Shown here one piece after another: positions 1 to 5,486 of a stretch of 6,444 nt of DNA. The position numbers and the translations under genes were made by a program. Numbering within the stretch: the stretch's first letter is position 1; each line of letters starts with the position of its first letter. The notes below the pieces were generated by a model. The model had not been told where the DNA came from. It searched no databases and saw nothing but the letters and a program-made list of their open reading frames with translations. Source of the stretch: Deltaproteobacteria bacterium (GTDB lineage Bacteria; Desulfobacterota; DSM-4660; Desulfatiglandales; HGW-15); assembly GCA_019308525.1 (NCBI GenBank), contig JAFDIC010000237.1, forward strand, positions 1-6,444, given 5' to 3'.

Positions 1-1
1 T

Positions 2-787
2 TGTGCGACAAACAATCACTGCTTTGCGGCAAAGAACCTGTTCTTGAGGAGATGGGAGGCCCCCATCCCGGTGAGCAGGAACTGCAATGCCAGATGTTTG
101 GGCTGCCTTTCCCACCAGGAGGGAGATTCCTGCGCATCTTCTCACCAGAGGATTTCCTTTGTACCCGAATTGGATGAAATCGTCTCACTGGCCTGTGATC
201 ACCTGGAGAATGCGCCTGACGCAATCGTGAGCTTTGGACAGGGGTGCGAGGGAGAACCCTTGACAGAGTACAGGCTCATAGCAAAAAGCATAGGCAAGAT
301 AAGGGAGAAAACGGATCGTGGAACAATAAACCTGAACACAAACGGCTCATGGCCTGAAAGGATCAGGGTGATAGCCGAAAGCGGATTGGATTCCATCAGA
401 ATAAGTATCAACAGCGCCCGCCCGGAATACTACAGGGCCTATTTTCGACCAGTGAATTATAGTTTTGAGGATGTTGTCTCTTCCATAACCCTCTCAAGGG
501 ATTTGGGCCTGTACACCATGGTCAACTACCTGGTATTTCCCGGTACCAGTGACCAGGAAGAAGAAATAGGGGCGCTTGTGGACCTGATCAAGAGGACGGG
601 CTTGAACTTCCTGCACCTCAAGAATCTCAATATTGATCCTTACCTCTATGTGCAGGAAATGCCAAAGTCGGACTCGCCACCGACAGGCATGAGAAAGATG
701 GTGGCCTTGATAAGAGAGGAATTCCCCGACCTCCAGCTAGGCTATTTCAATCAGCCCAGGGGCTCCAGTCCAATGGTCTTCCGATAA
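2..787 (+). CDS. Radical SAM enzyme of unknown function, 5' truncated by window edge
   Basis: The reading frame is open from the left edge to a TAA at 785-787, giving 261 visible residues. A TTG at 44-46 could be read as a start, but coding sequence continues upstream of it (visible N-terminus CATNNHCFAAKN), so the true start lies outside the window. Counting from the first full codon, C28, C32 and C35 form the CxxxCxxC motif (CNARCLGC) that binds the [4Fe-4S] cluster and S-adenosylmethionine. About 50 residues later, FGQGCEGEPL stands where radical SAM proteins usually carry a GGEP motif. NTNGS and a SIRISINS strand follow, as in the SAM-radical partial TIM barrel. The visible protein ends soon after the barrel (LNFLHLKNLN, then a short tail), with no auxiliary-cluster SPASM domain. 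Two more cysteines (visible C1 and C7) precede the motif and may belong to an N-terminal domain lying mostly outside the window. The substrate cannot be inferred. The family call is firm; the specific reaction is unknown. Confidence 0.88.
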   Translation, partial: CATNNHCFAAKNLFLRRWEAPIPVSRNCNARCLGCLSHQEGDSCASSHQRISFVPELDEIVSLACDHLENAPDAIVSFGQGCEGEPLTEYRLIAKSIGKIREKTDRGTINLNTNGSWPERIRVIAESGLDSIRISINSARPEYYRAYFRPVNYSFEDVVSSITLSRDLGLYTMVNYLVFPGTSDQEEEIGALVDLIKRTGLNFLHLKNLNIDPYLYVQEMPKSDSPPTGMRKMVALIREEFPDLQLGYFNQPRGSSPMVFR

Positions 788-2121
788 CGCATACAGTTCG
801 CTCCGTTGTTGTTGTTATCCTCGAAAGCCAGTTTCTGGATATTTCGGTAGGCCTTCTCACGGGCCCCCTCCAGGGTCGAATCGCCGGCCACCACATGAAG
901 GACCCGGCCTCCATAGGTTACCAGGCCCTTCTCCGGGTGTTCGTCGACACCTGCAAAATATACGGCTATTCCCTTTTCAATCTTGTCCAGCCCGCTGATC
1001 CTGTGGCCTTTGCCGTAACGGCCAGGATACCCCTTGTTCCATCCCCTGGATGCCTTCGAACGCCCCTCCATGGCGATCACATCTACATAGTATTGATTGT
1101 TCCAGACCTGTTTCACCCTGTCCAGAGTTCCCTCCCAGATGGCCATACCTATTTCAAAGAGGTCCGTGCTGAGTTTGCGGGCAAGAACCTCCCATTCAGG
1201 ATCTCCATGCCTGACATTTATTTCAAAGACGTCCAGATTGTCGTAGGGGTCCAGGTTCAGCCCGAAATAGAGCACACCCTTGTAGGCCCAGCCAAGATGG
1301 TTGTAGATTTCATTTACGGTGGGATTGACAATTTCCTTGATAATCCGGTTGACGAGCCACGGGGAGACAAGCTTATGGGGGCAGTAGCATCCGGTTCCCC
1401 CGGTGTTAAGATTCCCTCCAAACTGCTTGATGGCCTCTAGGTCGTCAGCGTCGAATGCTGGTTTGTAATCCTTCGCGAACATACGAAGGGGCATTACGTG
1501 CTCCCCATCGAGAAATGCAAAGAAGGAGATCTCATTGCCATATTTCCTTTCCTCGATGACAACCCTATCCCCGGAATGTCCGAAAATCTTTTGGACCATG
1601 ATCTTATCGATGGCCTCTTCAGCCTCCGGGGCATCTTCGCACACAATGGCACCTTTGCCTGCTGCCAGCCCGTTGGCCTTGACCACCACCTGGTAGCCTA
1701 TATGCCGCACGTAGCTCTTTGCCTTGTCCGGATCGTCGAATACCATGTATTCCGGCTTGGGTACGCCGATCCTGTTCAAGAGCTCATCAGTAAACCCACG
1801 ATCGCTCTCCAACTTGACATAGGCCTTCTTGGGTCCGACCGTAGGAATTCCCCTGTCGTTGAGGATATCTATCAAGCCCTGCTCCAGGGGATTCTCGGAG
1901 CCCACGTCAACCAAGTCAATCCCCTTCTCCACACAAAAGTCAGCCACTTTATTAAAGTCGGTCAAGGGGACGACCTCAATGAGCCCACGCTTCCCCTTGG
2001 GCGTGTGACGCACCCCTGGATTACCGGGCACCAGGTAGACCTTTTCCACGTGCTGGCTGTCTCCATAACAGTCTGCAAGACAGTGATCCCTGCCACCCGA
2101 ACCGTAGACAAGCACTTTCAT
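751..2121 (-). CDS. purD: Phosphoribosylamine-glycine ligase (GAR synthetase), divergent form
   Basis: Catalyses ATP-dependent joining of 5-phosphoribosylamine and glycine to glycinamide ribonucleotide, the second step of de novo purine synthesis, in the cytoplasm. The 456 residues compare with about 420-430 in typical PurD. The N-terminal domain starts with GSGGRDH (residues 7-13, usual GSGGREH) and has VPGNPG (31-36) and VGPKKA (95-100). The ATP-grasp core shows VVKANGLAAGKG (146-157) and VVIEE (187-191). NTGGTGCYCP (239-248) replaces the usual NTGGMGAYSP. FEINVRHGDPE (299-309) keeps the Glu and Asn equivalent to the family's metal ligands, but the usual TQ after GDPE is WE. About 10 extra residues sit between DYK (218-220) and NTGG. 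The C-terminal domain has GYPGRYG, YGGRVLHVV and a final RKTIG, all matching PurD. The ATG at 2119-2121 is preceded by AGGGAAAGG with an 8-base spacer. No other pur gene is adjacent. A PurD-like paralogue with an altered substrate is possible but less likely. Confidence 0.9.
   Translation of the reverse strand: MKVLVYGSGGRDHCLADCYGDSQHVEKVYLVPGNPGVRHTPKGKRGLIEVVPLTDFNKVADFCVEKGIDLVDVGSENPLEQGLIDILNDRGIPTVGPKKAYVKLESDRGFTDELLNRIGVPKPEYMVFDDPDKAKSYVRHIGYQVVVKANGLAAGKGAIVCEDAPEAEEAIDKIMVQKIFGHSGDRVVIEERKYGNEISFFAFLDGEHVMPLRMFAKDYKPAFDADDLEAIKQFGGNLNTGGTGCYCPHKLVSPWLVNRIIKEIVNPTVNEIYNHLGWAYKGVLYFGLNLDPYDNLDVFEINVRHGDPEWEVLARKLSTDLFEIGMAIWEGTLDRVKQVWNNQYYVDVIAMEGRSKASRGWNKGYPGRYGKGHRISGLDKIEKGIAVYFAGVDEHPEKGLVTYGGRVLHVVAGDSTLEGAREKAYRNIQKLAFEDNNNNGANCMRYRKTIGLEPLG
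805..816. repeat. (GTT)4 microsatellite inside purD
   Basis: Four perfect GTT units on the plus strand read as AAC AAC AAC AAC in purD, encoding the four-asparagine run at residues 436-439 in the C-terminal domain. It lies in a probable loop just before the terminal CMRYRKTIG strand. A run of identical codons can gain or lose units by slippage without shifting the frame. Confidence 0.8.
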
Positions 2122-2172
2122 TTAACTAACCTTTCCCTGGAATGGTTGAAGAGGATCGAAAAAATAAACTGG

Positions 2173-2182
2173 GCACCGGTGC
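2173..2182. promoter_or_regulatory. 10-bp perfect palindrome in the purD leader, possible operator
   Basis: GCACCGGTGC is a perfect dyad lying about 50 bases upstream of the purD start codon. It could be a protein-binding site or a short hairpin in the leader. No known operator consensus is matched with certainty, and a 10-bp palindrome can occur by chance. Confidence 0.15.
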
Positions 2183-2299
2183 AAAACAGGTTCGCCCAGA
2201 TTATCCTGTCCAGCGAGTATAGAGAAGAGGCGGAAATGTGTCAAGGAAGTACAGAGGTTCAATTGAGGTTTCCGCGCCCATTCTTTACCCTATATTTTT

Positions 2300-2328
2300 A
2301 TTGTAAATTGAATAATTTTACGCTTTAA
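2300..2328 (-). promoter_or_regulatory. Weak candidate promoter for purD
   Basis: On the minus strand TACAAT (2305 to 2300, 5 of 6) lies 17 bases downstream of TTAAAG (2328 to 2323, only 3 of 6). It overlaps the candidate plus-strand promoter, so the two would compete. It would leave a leader of about 170 bases before purD. The -35 match is poor and AT-rich sequence yields such matches easily. Confidence 0.18.
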
Positions 2329-2329
2329 T
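2301..2329 (+). promoter_or_regulatory. Candidate sigma-70-type promoter for the SPOR lipoprotein gene
   Basis: TTGTAA (2301-2306, 4 of 6 consensus) and TTTAAT (2324-2329, 5 of 6) are separated by exactly 17 bases inside the AT-rich island. The small dyad at 2320-2334 overlaps the proposed -10 box and could be a regulator site. This is inference from consensus match and position only. Confidence 0.35.
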
Positions 2330-2501
2330 AGCGTTTAAGGACGATCTCCTGGCCGGGTATGATTTCTCAAAGATGCCTGGGTCCTCGAAAATTGTGGGGG
2401 ATAGCGTTTTCGGTGCCACTGGGTGTCTCTCCGCTCTTTCGCAAGCATTTGTTGGTTCCGTGTAGGATATTCGGGTTTTTCAGGCCAAACGGGGGATGAG
2501 G

Positions 2502-3395
2502 ATGAAACCTATTCTCTTGCCTATTCTCTTGATAGTTTCCTTTGGGCTGGCGATTTGTTACTGGGCTGCGGGGTGTTCCAGGGAGGAGCCCCCTTCGCCG
2601 CCTGAGGAAAAGAAAAAGATCGTGAAGCCCATAGTAAGACCCCCTGAAAAGGGTCCGAAGCAGGTAGCCCAGGCTAAGCCCCAGGATGAAACGGGCAAGC
2701 AGAAACAGATGGCCGGGGTGGAACCTGAAAGGCCGACAAGCGGGCAAAGAACGGCCGAAACCAAGACTCTCGGCCCGGAGCAACCAGGAGGAAAGGCGAC
2801 AGCCGGGCAGAAAACGGCCGAAACCAAAGCCCCCGGGCCGGAGCAGCCAGCAAGAAAAGTAGCAACCGGGACAGGGACAGAGAAAGGGGGCAAGGGCGAG
2901 TCAGGTTACTATCTGGTCAAGGAGGAGGAGAGCCTTTCGAGTATAGCCGGCAGGAAAGACGTCCTTGGGGACCCCTTGCAATGGCCTGTCCTCTACAGGC
3001 TGAATATGGACCTACTCGGTAGAATGGGGGTCGCCGCGGACCTGCCAAAGAAGAAACTTCCCAATAACACCCGGCTCAAGATCCTCACCCCCCGGGAGAT
3101 GAAAGAAAACTCCAGGGCACGCACAAAGAAATACTGGGTCATCAACATCCTGTCGGCCAAGAGAGAAGAGGAAATTACTCCTGTGGCGGTGGAACTCATG
3201 AAGAAGGGTTACCCGGTCTATATCACCAGGGTAAAGATAAAGAAGAAAGACTTCCTGAGGCTGAGAGTAGGCTTCTTCCACACCAGGGGAGCGGCTGAGA
3301 GGGAAGGAAAGAACATCGTTTCCGCCACCACCATAAAGGGCTTCTGGGTGGCAAAGATCGGGGAGATGGAGCATGAAAGATACACCAGATATTGA
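2502..3395 (+). CDS. Lipoprotein with LysM-like and SPOR domains
   Basis: Probably an envelope lipoprotein that binds peptidoglycan. Two ATGs are in frame, at 2496 and 2502. The second is preferred because GGGGG at 2491-2495 abuts the first but is 6 bases from the second. Numbering from the 2496 ATG, residues 5-26 are a hydrophobic signal segment ending WAAGC, a plausible lipobox with C27 as the lipidated residue. Residues 28-137 form a Pro/Lys/Glu/Gln-rich linker with two 21-residue tandem repeats (83-103, 104-124). Residues about 138-195 resemble a LysM domain, with YLVKEEESLSSIAGR at its start and NNTRLKIL at its end. Residues about 212-290 look like a SPOR domain: YWVINILSAK, then GYPVYITRV, LRLRVGFF with the family's R-V-G pattern, and a final GFWVAKIG strand. 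SPOR domains are known to bind denuded septal glycan and often mark division proteins. Domain assignments come from reading motifs; LysM is the less certain one. It appears to be a single-gene unit, with a repeat element immediately downstream. Confidence 0.82.
   Translation: MKPILLPILLIVSFGLAICYWAAGCSREEPPSPPEEKKKIVKPIVRPPEKGPKQVAQAKPQDETGKQKQMAGVEPERPTSGQRTAETKTLGPEQPGGKATAGQKTAETKAPGPEQPARKVATGTGTEKGGKGESGYYLVKEEESLSSIAGRKDVLGDPLQWPVLYRLNMDLLGRMGVAADLPKKKLPNNTRLKILTPREMKENSRARTKKYWVINILSAKREEEITPVAVELMKKGYPVYITRVKIKKKDFLRLRVGFFHTRGAAEREGKNIVSATTIKGFWVAKIGEMEHERYTRY
2741..2866 (+). repeat. Two tandem 63-bp repeats encoding 21-residue linker units
   Basis: Copy 1 (2741-2803) and copy 2 (2804-2866) both begin CGGGCA and share ACGGCCGAAACCAA near the start. 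They encode GQ(R/K)TAETK followed by two variable residues, then GPEQP and a variable tail. The unit is a multiple of three, so the duplication keeps frame. It lengthens the flexible linker between the lipid anchor and the peptidoglycan-binding domains. Confidence 0.85.
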
Positions 3396-3409
3396 GGCCA
3401 CTCAAGTCA

Positions 3410-3414
3410 AATCA
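3410..3414. repeat. Left flanking direct repeat (putative target-site duplication)
   Basis: AATCA is identical to 3571-3575 on the other side of the palindromic element. Reading outward and inward, the identity extends to TCAAATCAT at 3407-3415, although part of that longer match lies within the inverted ends. Confidence 0.5.
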
Positions 3415-3570
3415 TGATGGCTTCGTAAAAAGTCCAATTTCTGCGTTGCGCTTCATCTCGTTGTGATTGCGGCGTACGCTAAGTACGCCTCATCACACGA
3501 GATTTGCGCTCCTCGAACTTGAAGCTTTTTACTTTGCCATCTCAAATTTTGACTTTTTGCGAGTTCATCA
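3415..3570. mobile_element. MITE-like palindromic element with terminal inverted repeats
   Basis: The ends TGATGGCTTCGTAAAAAGTC (3415-3434) and the reverse complement of 3551-3570 match at 16 of 20 positions. AATCA directly flanks both ends (3410-3414 and 3571-3575). The direct repeat can be read as 9 bp, TCAAATCAT (3407-3415 and 3568-3576), which looks like a target-site duplication. The interior is a strong cruciform: GGCGTAC (3471-3477) pairs with GTACGCC (3483-3489) around loop GCTAA. TGTGAT (3462-3467) pairs with ATCACA (3492-3497), and ATCTCG (3455-3460) with CGAGAT (3498-3503). A second inner right end, 3525-3541, also pairs with the left end (14 of 17, GATGGC and GTAAAAAG). There is no transposase inside, so movement would need a helper. 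It could also act as a transcript-end hairpin. It resembles dispersed intergenic repeats of Desulfobacterota, from memory only. Confidence 0.7.
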
Positions 3571-3576
3571 AATCAT
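3549..3576 (+). promoter_or_regulatory. Candidate promoter for coaBC formed partly by the repeat element
   Basis: TTGACT (3549-3554, 5 of 6) lies in the right inverted repeat, and AATCAT (3571-3576, 4 of 6) lies in the flanking direct repeat, with 16 bases between. Transcription would begin only a few bases before the coaBC ATG, giving a nearly leaderless mRNA. That would fit the lack of a good Shine-Dalgarno sequence there. The match is modest and the idea is inference. Confidence 0.22.
3571..3575. repeat. Right flanking direct repeat (putative target-site duplication)
   Basis: AATCA is identical to 3410-3414. The longer form TCAAATCAT covers 3568-3576. It lies only 13 bases before the coaBC start codon. 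Confidence 0.5.
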
Positions 3577-3588
3577 TGCTTTAAAGAA

Positions 3589-4791
3589 ATGAAGGGGAAG
3601 GACGTCATCGTTGGTGTAACAGGAGGGATTGCCTGTTACAAGGCAGTAGAGCTGGTGAGGCTGCTGGCAAAGGCCGGGGTCTCGTCCGTGAAGGTATGCA
3701 TGACCCAAAATGCCACAAGGTTTGTAACCCCCCTGACATTTGAGGCGGTTTCAGGAAACAGGGTGATACATGACATGTGGGCACCATCAAATGAGCCCAT
3801 GAATCATATTCACTGGGCCCAGGCATCGGACCTGATTATTATCGCCCCTGCTACTGCGAATTTCATTGGAAAAATTGCCCACGGCATAGGGGATGATTTT
3901 CTCTCAACGCTCCTGCTGGCTGCAACGGCCAAGATCCTGGTGTGTCCATCCATGAACACGAAGATGTTTTTGAACCCCTTTGTTCAGGCAAACCTGAATG
4001 CACTCAGGAAGCAGGGGTTCACGGTCATGGAGCCTTCAGAGGGTGAATTGGCCTGCGGGACCGAAGGGCCCGGAAGACTACCTGAACCTGAAAAGATAGT
4101 CGAAGAGGCCCGGTCTTTGCTTGCCGTGAAGGATTTATCGGGGATTAGGATCCTCGTTACCGCCGGGCCTACCATGGAACCAATAGATCCGGTAAGGTAC
4201 ATCACCAACAGGTCTAGTGGAAAAATGGGCTACGCCCTTGCCAGGGTTGCAAGGAGAAGGGGAGCAGAGGTTACGTTGATCAGCGGTCCTACGGCGATTG
4301 TGCCTCCTGAAAATGTAGAATTCTTTCCTGTCAGCACATCCGATGAGATGAGGGAGATGGTGGTGAAGAAGGCCCCAGAGGCAGACGTGGTTGTCAAGGC
4401 GGCAGCGGTCTTGGATTACAAACCAAGGGAAAGCAGGAAGCATAAGATCAAGAAGGAGGATTACACCTTGACCCTTGAACTGGTGAGGACCGCTGACATC
4501 TTGGCTGAACTGGGGCGCAGGAAAAAGGAACACAAATACATACTGGTGGGATTTGCAGCGGAGACCAGGGATGTGCTTGAAAATGCTGCAAGTAAGCTGG
4601 AAAGAAAGAACCTGGACATGATTGTCGCCAATGACGTCTCAAGGACAGACGCGGGATTCCAGTCTGATACCAATCGGGTTAAGATCATTGAGCGGGAAGG
4701 AAAGACCTGTGATCTTCCCCTTATGTCCAAAGAAGAGGTTGCGGAGCATCTCTTGGACAGGATCAAGGTATTATGGGAGAAACGTTCGTAG
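3589..4791 (+). CDS. coaBC: Bifunctional phosphopantothenoylcysteine decarboxylase / phosphopantothenate-cysteine ligase
   Basis: Makes 4'-phosphopantetheine from 4'-phosphopantothenate, cysteine and a nucleotide triphosphate in two steps of coenzyme A synthesis. The 400 residues are normal for the fused enzyme. The N-terminal CoaC flavoprotein half has VTGGIACYK (10-18), NHI with H73 aligning to the catalytic His, APATAN (86-91) and PSMNTKM (120-126), a form of the PxMN motif with N123. ACGTEGPGRL (155-164) carries C156, the flap Cys. The CoaB half starts near residue 186 with ILVTAGPT, then EPIDPVRYITNRSSGKMG (197-214) with the acyl-intermediate-binding Asn at N207. AAAVLDY, the KIKK lysine motif (286-289), GFAAET and IVANDV follow. 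No key residue is missing. The ATG lacks a good Shine-Dalgarno site, but no later start would keep VTGG. It heads the operon and overlaps the next gene by 19 bases. Confidence 0.96.
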   Translation: MKGKDVIVGVTGGIACYKAVELVRLLAKAGVSSVKVCMTQNATRFVTPLTFEAVSGNRVIHDMWAPSNEPMNHIHWAQASDLIIIAPATANFIGKIAHGIGDDFLSTLLLAATAKILVCPSMNTKMFLNPFVQANLNALRKQGFTVMEPSEGELACGTEGPGRLPEPEKIVEEARSLLAVKDLSGIRILVTAGPTMEPIDPVRYITNRSSGKMGYALARVARRRGAEVTLISGPTAIVPPENVEFFPVSTSDEMREMVVKKAPEADVVVKAAAVLDYKPRESRKHKIKKEDYTLTLELVRTADILAELGRRKKEHKYILVGFAAETRDVLENAASKLERKNLDMIVANDVSRTDAGFQSDTNRVKIIEREGKTCDLPLMSKEEVAEHLLDRIKVLWEKRS

Positions 4792-5486
4792 ACCGGGGGG
4801 AGGCCATCAGGGATATCCTCGGGAGAGTCAGGCACCGTCTCATCTCCATGAGGGAAATGGGGCTGGACCCACCTCGACTCTCTACTTCAACCGTCGACTA
4901 TCTGGTAGCCGTCCCCTCACACGTCAGTTCCCTTCTGGATCTGCGAAGGTTCATTGGGGAGTGCAGGAAATGCAGGCTCTACCAGGGGCGGACAAACCTG
5001 GTCTTCGGCGAAGGCTCTCCCAGGGCAGACCTGGTCTTTGTGGGAGAAGCCCCCGGCAAAGAAGAAGACCTGGAAGGAAGGCCTTTCGTGGGCGAGGCGG
5101 GGAGGCTGCTGACGAAAATCATCAAGGCAATGGGGCTCGAGAGGGAAGCCGTGTATATCTGCAATGTGGTGAAATGTCGTCCCCCAAAAAACAGGGACCC
5201 TGAGAGAGACGAGATTGAGGCCTGCCTGCCCTTTTTGAAGAAGCAGATCGCTTTGGTACGCCCCAAGGTGATCTGCACCTTGGGGCGGGTTGCAGCCCAG
5301 GCGCTGCTGGGAAGGAAATTCCAGATTACCATGGAACGGGGGAAGTGGTACGATTTCTGCGGGATTCCCCTCATGCCCACTTATCACCCTGCATATCTCC
5401 TCAGGAATCCCTCGGCAAAGAGGCAGGTCTGGGAGGATGTTCAGAAGATCATTAGACATATGGGCTTAGAGGTCACAGGAAAATGA
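4773..5486 (+). CDS. Family 4 uracil-DNA glycosylase with [4Fe-4S] cluster
   Basis: Removes uracil from DNA, produced by cytosine deamination or dUTP misincorporation, starting base excision repair. The protein has 237 residues. C64 and C67 (CRKC), C135 and C151 fit the four cluster ligands; the 2-residue gap in CxxC and the 16-position step between the last two match the family. C130 is probably not a ligand. The active-site motif GEAPGKEEDLEGRPFVGEAG (91-110) is the family 4 form with Glu at position 92, and HPAYLLRNP (205-213) is the second catalytic/DNA-intercalation motif. Residues 1-55 precede the glycosylase domain, are charged and have no recognised function; such extensions occur in other bacterial members. 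The ATG at 4773 lies inside the end of coaBC (19-base overlap) with AAGG four bases upstream, which implies translational coupling. Family 4 enzymes were first described in thermophiles but are widespread in mesophilic bacteria, so this does not indicate thermophily. Confidence 0.94.
   Translation: MGETFVDRGEAIRDILGRVRHRLISMREMGLDPPRLSTSTVDYLVAVPSHVSSLLDLRRFIGECRKCRLYQGRTNLVFGEGSPRADLVFVGEAPGKEEDLEGRPFVGEAGRLLTKIIKAMGLEREAVYICNVVKCRPPKNRDPERDEIEACLPFLKKQIALVRPKVICTLGRVAAQALLGRKFQITMERGKWYDFCGIPLMPTYHPAYLLRNPSAKRQVWEDVQKIIRHMGLEVTGK

Larger units (their letters stand above)
2122..2501. other. Non-coding divergent intergenic region between purD and the SPOR lipoprotein gene
   Basis: This stretch of about 380 bases between two divergent starts holds no supported gene. 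Its most marked feature is an AT-rich island at about 2284-2335 within otherwise mixed sequence, where promoters for both directions would be expected. The small dyad ACGCT-N5-AGCGT spans 2320-2334. I see no tRNA, no recognisable riboswitch and no Rho-independent terminator. The leader of the plus-strand gene would be about 165 bases if the proposed promoter is right. Confidence 0.6.

Noticed and set aside
44..46. TTG as the start of the radical SAM gene
   Set aside because: The frame stays open upstream to the window edge with plausible coding sequence, and no Shine-Dalgarno site is well placed before the TTG.
895..1440. Plus-strand open frame of 181 codons opposite purD
   Set aside because: It is antisense to purD with no family resemblance; it mirrors purD codon structure.
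1498..2328. Long plus-strand open frame (276 codons) opposite purD
   Set aside because: It lies antisense to a well-supported purD, its translation has no recognisable domain, and it runs into the intergenic region without a proper gene start.
2367..2893. Minus-strand open frames in the lipoprotein leader and linker region
   Set aside because: They are low-complexity Pro/Ser/Arg-rich translations arising from the repeated linker on the other strand.
3415..3570. CRISPR repeat or tRNA/small RNA gene
   Set aside because: There is no regular spacer pattern and no tRNA cloverleaf or T-loop; the structure is a single large imperfect palindrome.
4622..5203. Plus-strand open frame of 193 codons across the coaBC/udg junction
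   Set aside because: It is an alternative frame of two clear genes. Its translation is Arg/Gly/Pro-rich and shapeless, with no motif.
4917..5459. Minus-strand open frame of 180 codons opposite the glycosylase
   Set aside because: It is the complement of the strongly supported glycosylase gene; no domain is seen.
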